From Lumbricus rubellus (Eukaryota > Annelida > Clitellata > Crassiclitellata > Lumbricidae): 64,000 nucleotides of DNA. The notes beneath the pieces were generated by a model that was given only the letters and a program-made list of their open reading frames with translations, was not told where the DNA came from and searched no databases. The DNA lies in assembly GCA_945859605.1 (NCBI GenBank), contig OX243815.1:44890986-44954985 (forward strand). Direction: 5' to 3'. The position numbers were made by a program, and so were the translations under genes. Shown piece by piece: positions 11,027 to 22,800 of the stretch. Within the stretch, counting starts at the first letter, position 1; each line of letters opens with the position of its first letter.

Positions 11027-11495
11027 CTGCCTCTGCCTCTGCCTCTGCCTCTGCCTCTGCCTCTGCCTCTGCCTCTGCCTCTGCCTCTGCCTCTGCCTCT
11101 GCCTCTGCCTCTGCCTCTGCCTCTGCCTCTGCCTCTGCCTCTGCCTCTGCCTCTGCCTCTGCCTCTGCCTCTGCCTCTGCCTCTGCCTCTGCCTCTGCCT
11201 CTGCCTCTGCCTCTGCCTCTGCCTCTGCCTCTGCCTCTGCCTCTGCCTCTGCCTCTGCCTCTGCCTCTGCCTCTGCCTCTGCCTCTGCCTCTGCCTCTGC
11301 CTCTGCCTCTGCCTCTGCCTCTGCCTCTGTCTTTGCCTCTGCCTCTGCCTCTGCCTCTTCTTCTGCCTCTGCCTCTGCCTGTCTCTTGTCTCTGTCTCTG
11401 CCTGTCTCTGCATCTGCCTCTGCCTCTGCCTGTCTCTTGTCTCTGTCTCTGCCTCTGCCTCTGCCTGTGCCTGTGCCTGTGCCTCTGCCTCTTTA
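10951..11495 (+). repeat. (CT)n followed by (CTGCCT)n hexanucleotide array
   Basis: (CT)n runs from 10951 to about 11021 and passes directly into some 52 uninterrupted CTGCCT units (about 11021-11330). Degenerate CTGCCT/CTGTCT units continue to about 11495. The pyrimidine-rich strand asymmetry extends over 540 bp upstream of the BK first exon. The long frames here (poly-PL, poly-SA, poly-QR) are repeat artefacts. Confidence 0.95.
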
Positions 11496-12422
11496 GCAGA
11501 CGACCGTCCATTGCGCAGGCGCCACGCGGGTCTTACAATGTCCCTCTTACTCCCATTATAACGGCGCATGCGCGTGTACGCACCTCGGGAAGCCATAGCG
11601 CTACAAAAATGAGACTATTCGTGTAGTGTAGAGGAATGTTTCGCTAGTAAGCGGTCGCCCGAAGGAGGTCTAGGCGGCTGCCTCCATATAAATGTGCTGT
11701 GTGCTAGCGGGCGGCTGCGCTGACATCACGGGGCGCTGTTGCTATAGCTAAAGGCCCAGCGAGGGTATTGGACTTACTGCTGCATGGTACATTGCCGGAA
11801 CCGACTTTGATGTGCTCCCTTCGCATAGCTACAGGCAACGGGCGGTATATAAATGGCGCAATGTAGATTTCGTCAACGTTGTCAATAATTAAAGCTTCAG
11901 GCTCGTGCAGTGGCTTGCTTGGACTGGGAACGCATCAGAGATATTCGTGGAATAATTCGAGTTACAAAGTTAGAAAGAAAAGGGAGACTGACGTAACAGG
12001 ATATAATTATTCGAGTAGTCTATTATAGCGCTACATAATTGTGTGGTAGTTGCGTCTTCTAGCGTAAAGACTCCATGCCAGCCACGTTGTAAACAGATCG
12101 GAAAATGGCAACAAATGGGATCCATAACTATTTATGGCCGCAAAATTGCTTCTCCATGCGTCAACAAATATTCCAAACAGAAGCAACAAAGGCAGATTCT
12201 TGAGATGCGCCTGAATTTATCCGAATTCGTTTGGATGACAGCGTACTAGATTCTCGAAGACGCTTGCAGACGACGCCATTTTTTCGTATACTGGTCCGAC
12301 GGGTGTAATGTAACGCAGAACGCGTTTCTAACGGCGCCAAATAAATATCCAGTATGTGTTACGAGTAGACTCGTGCACTTTTCAGTTCTGGAGGTTAGGC
12401 TGAGGTTCGAACCCAGGTCGAC
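11496..12422 (+). other. 5' flank / probable leader of the BK gene
   Basis: Comparatively CpG-rich, non-repetitive sequence between the hexanucleotide array and the first coding exon. It holds TATA-like sequences but no supported coding region; the 5' UTR and transcription start presumably lie here. Confidence 0.4.
11846..11854 (+). promoter_or_regulatory. Candidate TATA box (TATATAAAT)
   Basis: TATATAAAT preceded by the GC-rich GGGCGG lies about 570 bp upstream of the BK start codon. A weaker CATATAAATG occurs near 11686. The assignment rests on motif and position only. Confidence 0.25.
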
Positions 12423-12701
12423 ATGCAGACGTCGGACGACGACATCCCATCGCGGGAGGAGTGCAGCAAGGAGAAGCACTGGTATGTCTTCCTCTGCTCG
12501 AGCGCGATCACGCTTTTCACGGGCCTTCTTCTCGTCCTGACATGGCGCATCCTCAGCTGGCTCATCTGCCACAAGAATGTCGAGAAGGAGAAGAAGGAGG
12601 TACTCGAACAGGAACCGGACGCCGAGGTCGGATGGATGACGGAGGCCAAGGACTGGGCGGGCGAACTGATTTCCGGTCAGACGACTACGGGACGAATATT
12701 G
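12423..12701 (+). CDS. KCNMA1: BK channel exon 1: N-terminus, S0, start of S1
   Basis: Codons 1-93. ATG at 12423 begins a short acidic extracellular N-terminus ([20 protein letters not shown]), followed by the S0 helix, about residues 20-42 ([19 protein letters not shown]). A charged S0-S1 linker follows, then the conserved [20 protein letters not shown]. The exon ends in TTG before donor GTAGGC, phase 0. This ATG is chosen because the length of the N-terminus fits slo1 and no upstream in-frame ATG offers better similarity. Confidence 0.95.
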
Positions 12702-15318
12702 GTAGGCTTTTTATTTTTGAAAAATTATTCAGTAATTTCGAGTGTCCTGCATGACTGGGCTCAGGGGCTGCATGAGCACACGCTCCTGAGTAGTTTTACG
12801 AAGAGGTGCTATAATTATTTATAAAAGTCCCTAGAATGAATTATTTATTTACTTTATTTATTTATATTATTTAGGTAACCATATATTAGAGCAGTAACAC
12901 AGACAAATCACTGAAACCAGTGAAAATAATATAGTTTGGTTAGTGGTTACACAAGTAACGTAAAGGGGTCGCAGACCTCGTGACCCCATTAACCCTATAG
13001 ATACAGTGTAGGAAGCAAGACAGTGGCGTACCAAAGTGATTATAGATAAACGACAAAAGACAATGCAGCTAATTGAATTGTAATCATGAATTTATATTAC
13101 GCCACTTCCAGAGAAACTTCTCAGAGGTGCTCCCGGTCTGAAGGTACCAAACCAAAATCAAAAAGAATTGTTTTCAAACACTTGCAGATTGATTGAATGG
13201 ATGTCCTATACACGAGGACCTTAAACAGCGTGGTGTCCATTGAAACTGGCAGCTGTGGTGAAAGTTCTCACCAATGAGTTCACATAAAATGATTAGGGTA
13301 AGGCCAAATAGACTTTGCCATATAGGGCAAAATCTGAGGGTGTGGATCTATTGATGTAGAGATTAAAAAAATTACAATGTGTCTTTTCCATTAAAGCCTA
13401 TGCTATACACTAAAGAGTTTTTTATGGACTACAATAAAAATTTTAACTTTATGTTACATTGTTTTATGATTTTTAGACGTTGCACTGAGTTGTTGTTTGA
13501 ATTTCTGCTGGGTTTTTTTCAGGTGGTGCTGGTTTTTCTACTCAGCATTGCTTCTCTTATCATCTACTTTATCGACACATCGTAAGTTTTCTTCTCGTTT
13601 CATTCACAGTTTACTTTGGTACACTTTAAAAGTAATATTTGAATGGATTCACTCATGTTACAAGTACTGGCAATGTTGGAGATTATGACAGCTACTTTGA
13701 TTTGTTTGAATATTGTGATAACTGCATTGATTACCTTGGGGATTGTGATAACTGTATTGATTACCTTGGGGATTGTATTAACTGTATTGATTATCTTTGT
13801 GATTGTGATAACTGCATTGATTATTTAAACTTGGGGATTATGATAGCTGTATTGATTATTTAAACTTGGGGATTATGATAGCTGTATTGATTATTTAAAC
13901 TTGGGGATTATGATAGCTGTATTGATTATTTAAACTTGGGGATTATGATAGCTGTATTGATTATTTAAACTTGGGGATTATGATAACTGTATTGATTATT
14001 TAAACTTGGGGATTATGATAACTGTATTGATTATTTAAACTTGGGGATTATGATAACTGCATTGATTATTTTAACTTGGGGATTATGATAACTGTATTGA
14101 TTATTTAAACTTGGGGATTATGATAACTGTATTGATTATTTAAACTTGGGGATTATGATAACTGTATTGATTATTTAAACTTGGGGATTATGATAACTGT
14201 ATTGATTATTTAAACTTGGGGATTATGATAACTGTATTGATTATTTAAACTTGGGGATTATGATAACTGTATTGATTATTTAAGCTTGGGGATTATGATA
14301 GCTGTATTGATTATTTAAACTTGGGGATTGAATGATAACTGTATTGATTATCTTGGGGATTGTGATAACTGTATTGATTATCTTTGTGATTGTGATAACT
14401 GCATTGATTATTTAAACTTGGGGATTGAATGATAACTGTATTGATTATCTTGGGGATTGTGATACCTCTGAAGTAAACTGTCAAATATTTCTATTCTGGA
14501 CTTTTCTGAATTTAAATTTTCATCAACGCTTAATACAGTGTAAATGTTGAATTTACCGAAAATTAGACACGTTTGAAATTTATTTAGGCTACCACATGAG
14601 CATTTAACTGGAAGCCACAAACAGAGTTTAAACGGTAAAGCAACCCACTCAGTGAGGCATAATTTTTATCAATCAATCAGTCATAATTTATATAGCACCC
14701 CTTCAAGGTACCTACTCAGAGGCGCTCCCCGCCTAGATCAAGCGGGAAAAAGCCCAGTCTTCAACAGTTTGTGAAATTGAGAACAGCTTAGGTGGTGTCG
14801 CATAGTCAAGGGAAGCCCATTCCAGGTTGTTGGACCAACCACAGAGATACACAGTGCACTTACACATAATTTTTATATGATGAAATGTATATACATGGTG
14901 ATTCCAAAAATGTAATTAAATGAATGTACATAATTTGGTTTATTAAAACTATTCGACCAAATACGAATTTAAGTATTTGGAGCAATATTCGGTCCAAGTA
15001 AAGTGAAGAGTAGCATTCTGTGCAGCTTTATAGTTACTACAAACTGACAATCAGCAGTGGGCACTAGTATTACAAACAGACACTGAATAATATATAGTAT
15101 ATATTATATAATATATGCATGTATAATATAGTGTTAAAACAGCACAAATCTATTTTATAAAGTTTGCAGCAACTGACCAGAAATAAAAGAGTTTTGAAAG
15201 CCCATTTATATTATATTAAAATTATATTGATATGAAATTTCTCTGTTTTAAATTCCCAGACGTTGAGTTCCTGGTAGATGTGTGTGTGTGTGTGTGCGTG
15301 TGTGTGTGCATATGTGGA

Positions 15319-15393
<75 letters not shown>

Positions 15394-18300
15394 ATCTGTG
15401 TGTAGCCTACTCGTGTGTATGTCTGCGTGAATGTTTTATGTATGAAATGAACTTTTACAGTGTCTATGCGAGACCCTCTTAAATGCGCCGAGGCATGGCT
15501 ATCTCACGGAGGGAGGGAGGAGCTAGAGATGCAACTAACGATAAGAGACTAAAACGTCTCTTGAGCCTCAAAAGATCTGTCTCCTATGCAGCATGCAGCG
15601 AATCTCCATTCCGGAGATTGGTCCAACTTCCGGGAAGTGGTCGAATAAACGAGATGGCAAGATCTCTCAGCCTCCCGGTCGGTCTGGTTGGTGGTGGTCA
15701 ACGTAATGGAAGTTTGGCTCAATCCCTGTTTTATGTCGGGACATTCACTACGATTTTGTCTGACTTATTCCTCTTCATGACTTTTTCCATGGATCTCAAA
15801 TGCATGCAACTGCAGTGGACTCTATAGATATTATAAATGACAATATTTATAGTTGTACAATGTACATGGTATGTCGAAATTCCTTCTTTATTATTGTTAT
15901 GCAAATTTGATGCATTTTAATTAGAAAATATATTTATTCATATGCAGATATATACGAATATACATGTACAGTTACACACATGCATACATACATGCATAGT
16001 TTTGTATACATTCTACTCACCTACAATCCTACATACATTATATTGGGCTCCTATATAGTACCCATATTATAAATGACGATATTTTATAGTTGTACAGACT
16101 ACAGAGAATGTAGCATTTCCTTATTTTGTTCTTTTCCTTCCTGGTATCCAAATTTGATGCATTTTAATTTAGACGTTTCTTCCAGCCCTGATGTGTATGC
16201 TTTTAAGTGTATGCATGTGCAAATGCATGCATGCATGCATGCATCAATACATGCATGCATATTTACATACACACACATGCATACACACATATGCAATTAT
16301 GCATACATACGTACATACGTAAATACGTACGTACATACGTACATACATACATACGTACACACATACATACATGCATACAATGCCATACATACATACAATG
16401 TACATACATGCATACGCATACATACATACATACATACATACATACATACATACATACATACATACATACATACATACATACATACATACATACATACATA
16501 CATACATACAATGTCATACATGTTCCTTAAGAACCTAAAAACTGTTTTATTTAGCCGTGGTTGGGCCGGGAGCGCTTCTGAGTAGCCTACCTTGAAGAGG
16601 CGCTATATAAATTTCCGAAATAAATAAACAAATAAAATAAATAAATACATACATACATACATACATACATACATACATACATACATACATACATACATAC
16701 ATACATACATACATACATACATACACACACATATATACATACGCAGCTACACATACGTAAATACACTCATACAATGCATACACACCCCCCCCACCCCACA
16801 CACACACATGTGCATACGTATATTCCTATGCCGTTGTTATGTTCGTTTTTAAGAGAGAGAGAGAGAGAAAAAAACGCCATGGTTTATGGTCTTCATGCAT
16901 TTAAAAGGTCTGCAGCATCGACGACGGTGTGCCTCAAGTTGCAACGGAATACATATCGATTACTACGCTGTACCTCTGCTGCTGCTGCTGCTGCCTTTGC
17001 TGCTGCTGCTGCTGCTGCTGCTGCAGCTGCTGCTGCTGTTCAGTGAAATGAAACACTGTCCTCATTAGTTATTCATGTCTCTGTTCTTTGTTCTTTGTTC
17101 TGAATGCGTCGTCGTGTTTTTTTGTTCTTCGTCCTACGCCGCTTTCCTGCAGCAGCCCACGACGACCTCCGCAGTGACCCCTTTGAAGTCTATTGGACTT
17201 ATGTGGCTGTATACTATAACGACCGATGGAACCATGTTCTGTTCTGTTCTCTTCTGTTCTGTTGTTCTGTTGTTCTTTGTTCGAAGGTAATCCATAGAGG
17301 AACGCCTATTGTGTGTCACACCTGAAATACTAGGCCTATAATAAGCTTACGCATTCATACATGTGTTACGTAATGTACATAACGTACTTGTACATTGTAC
17401 ACCCGTCGTTCTTGCATTACACGTTCGCGTTGTAATGTAGGCAAAGGCTTTTACTAAGGTGGGTGCTAAGTGCGCCATGGCTCCCGGGCCTTCAGTTCTG
17501 AGGGTCGGGGCTGCAGTCATAAATGAGTGCGAGGTGGACGGGTGCATGGAAACTCCGCCACTGGTTGATCTCTGCCAGTGCCAGTCCCAAGCCTGAATAA
17601 AGGAGGAGGGCGACATTAATCATTTTTGGTATGGCAGTGTCGTTAAAAACATGTAACAAGGCGGTGCATGGTAGTAAGACGGGGCCATTAATTGGAGTCT
17701 TTTGGAGGGTAATCATATGCAACACTGGGGTCCACAGTCTAGTTTTAATGCGGTCCGGAGTGCGTTCTGTTAGTAGTTAAGATTGATATTGATTAAGATA
17801 AAGTTCTGCTTAGCTGTAGGCTACACTGTGGACGGTTGCTGTGGTCTGTCAACCGGATTGTTGAATAAACGAAAATTGTTATTACGTACGTACGTGCATA
17901 TTCATTCGTTCGTTCGTTCATTCATTCATTCATTCATTCATTCATTCATTCGTTCATTCATTTGTTCATTCATTCATTTGTTTATTCATTCGTTCGTTCA
18001 TTCATTCATTCACGCATTCATTCATTTTTGATTTGATATAGCACCTCTGTATAAGCTGGTCTCCCATGCAGGGCGTGGCTTTTGTGGGCACTGAGAAATT
18101 CTCGAAGATTTACACAGTGTGAGAATTGTGGAAAAATAACTGGGGAGGGGAGCGTTGGACTATGTCTTCTTCAGTCTTCTGCGGTTGAGCAGGTTTGTGA
18201 CATAGACAGACTGGTGATCCTCTCCGACCCCCGCCATCCCGCTCTGTCCTGCGCCTTCCTCTTGGTATTACCATATACGTCTCCATTATGACTATGATCC

Positions 18301-19842
18301 ACTTGGAATTTTGGTGTGACAGGCGTAATTTAACATTGGGCTCTAAGAAAGCCATGGGGAGTTGAAACCTCTCAAACCCCCCGCCGGGCCCGCACAATTT
18401 TCACCCTGGATTTACATTACATTACATTGCTGTGAACAGTTTGGAGCCGCTGCGTGCCTTGACTGTCCTGCCATGCACCGTCTGCGCCTCCCTCAGGATA
18501 GGATCCCTCTGTCCTACTGCATGGAGGCCCCTCCCCTCGAAGGCCGCGGACGAAGGCGCCACGGGCCATGGCAGTTGCTGAGCATCTGGTCTTATGATAT
18601 TCTGGTGGTCTCGGTGTGTTTAATATTCTGTGGACGCTTGTTGTTTCGACACGGCTTCACGAAAATTTGATATCACACGAGGCCATCCTCTAAATTATGT
18701 ATTTCTGGATTGCGCTCCATCCCCCCAGTCATATCCACAGCAAGCAGCACCACCACCACCTCCACCTCCACCACCACCACCACCACCACCACCACCACCT
18801 CCACCACCACCACCATCTGCTTCCTTTCTCGGCATCTGCTGGACGGGACGGCACTGCTTGTTCGGCACCATCCTGATACCATGCCTCTACTGGTACCGTC
18901 CTCCACCGTCGCTGCTTTCATTGTGCCATCGTCCGTCCTCCGCCTGTTAATGAATTATCCTTTCAGCGACTCGCATTCATCAAAATGTAATTGAAACTCG
19001 ACTTGCCACAATGCTCACGTCCGATGGGCTGCTGGCCGCCACCGTGTATACTACACTAAAATCTCGATGTTGTGCGGTCTCTCTCTCCGAGCTGTAGGCA
19101 TCAAGAACCGCTTTATAACGGTGGATTGAAGTAGGCTACTTTCACGAAGCAATCCATTGGTCAGAATCAGACCTATACGGCCAGAAATATACAGGGTGGG
19201 CCATAAAAAAGTATCTCCGAATTACAGGCCTATATTTGGCTCTCATAAGATAACTTATAATGAGGTCATTTTTTTCAATTTGGAGACCATCTATACGTCG
19301 AGGGCGCTGTATAGTGTATACGTCAGTCGAAGTATAATGATCCCATCACCTTATAGGAGAACTCCGTTGTACTTTCTTGTTGTGTCTGCCGCACAACAAT
19401 GCAATGTCGGGTGTTGGTTAAATTCTCGGCCGCAGACGATGGCGATGACGACGACGACGAACGACGATACGAGGCTTTGGACCTACATTTCCAATATAAA
19501 AAAACAGTCAGTCGGTCAGTTATCTCAATGCACAAGAACTCGGCGTTCGAAGACTGATTTGCCTATTTCATCGAGGTGCTGCCGGTGTTACACCGGTCGA
19601 GAGGACACGACGGTTCCCACGCGATACCCGTTGCCACAGCTGCAGCTCATCGTGGATTACACTCACCCGAAAGCTGTCTATATATAATTATATATATATT
19701 GTATATATACATATATATGTGTGTATATATGTATATATACATATGTATATATATAAATATATGTAGACTTGACGTCTGGTGACAACAACTCGGATTGTGC
19801 ACTTCCTAGAAATCCGTCAGATGTGAAATCGGTATATGTATA

Positions 19843-19890
<48 letters not shown>

Positions 19891-22800
19891 TATATATATA
19901 TAGATGTATGTATGTATGTATGTATGTATGTATGTATGTATGTATGTACATGTTCTTCACTGGCTCCCTGTTTCACAGCGCATCTCCTACCGAGTTGCTG
20001 CACTTGTCTGGCGTTGCCTTACTGATTGTGCTCCATCATACCTGTCTATTCTTTGTCGACCTGTCTCTGACCTTGCAGCCCGTCGAGCTCTTCGCTCTAC
20101 GACAACGGGGGAGCTTTTGGTTCCTCGAGCTCGCACTTCTACAAGACAGCGCCGAGCCTTTTCTTCTGTGGGTCCCGCTATCTGGAATGGCCTCCCACTA
20201 AACTTGCGACTTATGCCTAGACTAAATTCACCTGCTTTTTATAAGTCGCTCAAAACCTATTATTTTAGCTGTGGCTGGACTGGGAGCGCCTCTGAGTAGT
20301 TTCTTGAAGAAGCGCTATATAAATTCACGAAATGAATGAATGAATGAGTGTATGTATGCATGTATGTATGTATGTACATGTATGTATATGTATGTATATG
20401 TACGTACATATATATATATATATATACACTGTGTCCGGAAAAAAGGGACCCATTTTGTAAATATGAAAATAAATAGTAAATATTGATCGATTTTCACAAT
20501 TCAAAGACCGTTTTTATCCTAACATATTTCTCTAACAATTGTGAAAATACAAAAGTTCCAGGCCAAATAATGACGTCATTATGACGGCATTAGCACAAAA
20601 AGTCAAATTTTAGAGATAAATGCGCAAAATCATCAAACATTTCTGTATTTTTATGATGTAATTTATCAATAATGAATGCAAGTTTAATTTTATTTTTATA
20701 TCTGAATTAATTTGTGGTTAAAGTGTACACCTTTGGCCTCAACGTAAGGTTCAAAACGGTCGCGCTAATAGCCAATAGCAGCATCGATAACCAGCTTATC
20801 AAAATCCTCCCAGGCATTAACAATTCGCTCAAGGAGTTCTTCAATGCTTCTTATCCTTGTGTTGTACAGTTTTTAGTACACCTTCTCCATCAGTCTCCAA
20901 ATCTTATTATCAGCGGCATTTAAGCGGGCGGTCGTTTAGCGGCCAAATATTAAGAGGAATGAAATCCGAGTCTCCTTAGTCAACAGTTCAACATATTGAC
21001 GAACTCATTGAGCTGAAGCACCATTTTGTTGAAATGTGTAGGCTATTGTTTCGAATATTCCTGGATATCAGGCACGACTTTTTTATAGAGCAGCCGATCC
21101 CTTTAATAAGCTGCATTTATTTTCACTCCTGGTTCTATTAAATGGATTTCCATTTTACCAAGAGTCAATATACCAACCGAAACCATGCATGAATGGCCGG
21201 CTAAATGCATTTTGATGCAACTGACGTCATTATGACGTCATTATTGTGACTGGAACTTTTATATTTTCACCAATGTTAGACAAATATGCCAGGATTAAAA
21301 TGGTGTTTAAATTGTAAAAATCGATGAATATTTACTATTTATTTTCATATTTACAAAATGGGTCCTTTTTTCCGGACACAGTGTATATATATTTATGTAT
21401 TATCTCGTACCTTTTTTCTGACGACGGTGCATGGAATGGAATGGGATCGGATCGATTGGCGCATGCGCAGTGTGTTGCACGACGCCTCGAGTAGTAATCC
21501 GAAATCTAATCGGTTCGTTGCGCGGGAATTCGGTCGAGCGGCTGCGGCGGATGGATATGTCGATTGAATGCGGTGTGATGCGTCCTTTTCAAATTGAGGT
21601 CATTGTGTAATTTGTGTGTGTCACAAATTGCTTTCTTTTCGTCCTCGATCTTTCGTCACTTTCATTTCGATGACTTGCCAACCGTGTCATTAAAATATTA
21701 TAGGCATAATTATGTATGTACATCTGCACGCTATAATATTGTTGTTTTGTATAACAATCGTATAACTGTTATAACATGACTTCGACTGCGCTCATTTAAT
21801 TAATTTTTTAATTAGTTAATTCATTCAATCATTCATTCATTCATTAAAGAATTTCTATAGCACTTTTTCCCGCATCAGCCGCTCCTTTATAGATAGCCTC
21901 ACACATTATACATACAAACATATATTCATACATACATACATACATACATACATACATACATTCATACATACATGCATACATACATACATACATACACACA
22001 TACACACATACAATACATCTGTACATACATACATACATACATACATACATACATACATACATACATACATACATACATACATACATACATACATACATAC
22101 ATACATACATACATACACACATGCATACATGCATGCATACACACATACATACATACATACATACATACATACATACATACATACATACATACATACATAC
22201 ATACATACATACACACAAAATACACACATACATACATACATACATACATACATACATACATGCATACATACACACACACATACACACAATGTCATACATA
22301 CATCATCTTCATAGGTCTGGCGGTGCATTGTGTCTGGTCATGTTTCCACATATAAGTCCTTCCACTCTTATTCATCGCGCTTTCGTTGCATAGATCTGGG
22401 ACTCTTCCACCTCATCGTGAACTTCATTAACGTCCATCCGGACCATCGTTATATTTCTCCGCCAGAAATTTGTTTTCCAGTTGGCGTTTTTACGCCGACA
22501 TTGCTTCACGCCGCAATCCGGAAATTGATTCGCACCCTGATTTATTCTTCCCGGTCGCGAGTTGTTGTTGGCAGCTGGAATGTTTTTTTTCCTGAAAGAT
22601 ATCTATATTGCAAATCTGTGGCAATTGTTTATCGAAAGCGTCGATTTGTTTTTGTGCATGTTAATGTATGATGATTGAGATAGTTGAACAGGGAATCAAT
22701 GTCTGCTAATTAGTCTGAGCGTTGTTGTTATTTGGTTGTCTATGTGTGCCAGCGGAAATGTTTCGATACATGTTTACATGCACACATGTATGCTATGTTA

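Noticed and set aside
10772..11626. Long frames on both strands (poly-PL, poly-SA, poly-QR, poly-GR)
   Set aside because: Artefacts of (CAG)n, (CT)n and (CTGCCT)n repeats; all frames are open on both strands.
15483..15827. 114-codon plus-strand open frame in intron 2
   Set aside because: It has mixed composition and is not a simple repeat, but I recognise no domain, no splice context and no homologous copy in the window.
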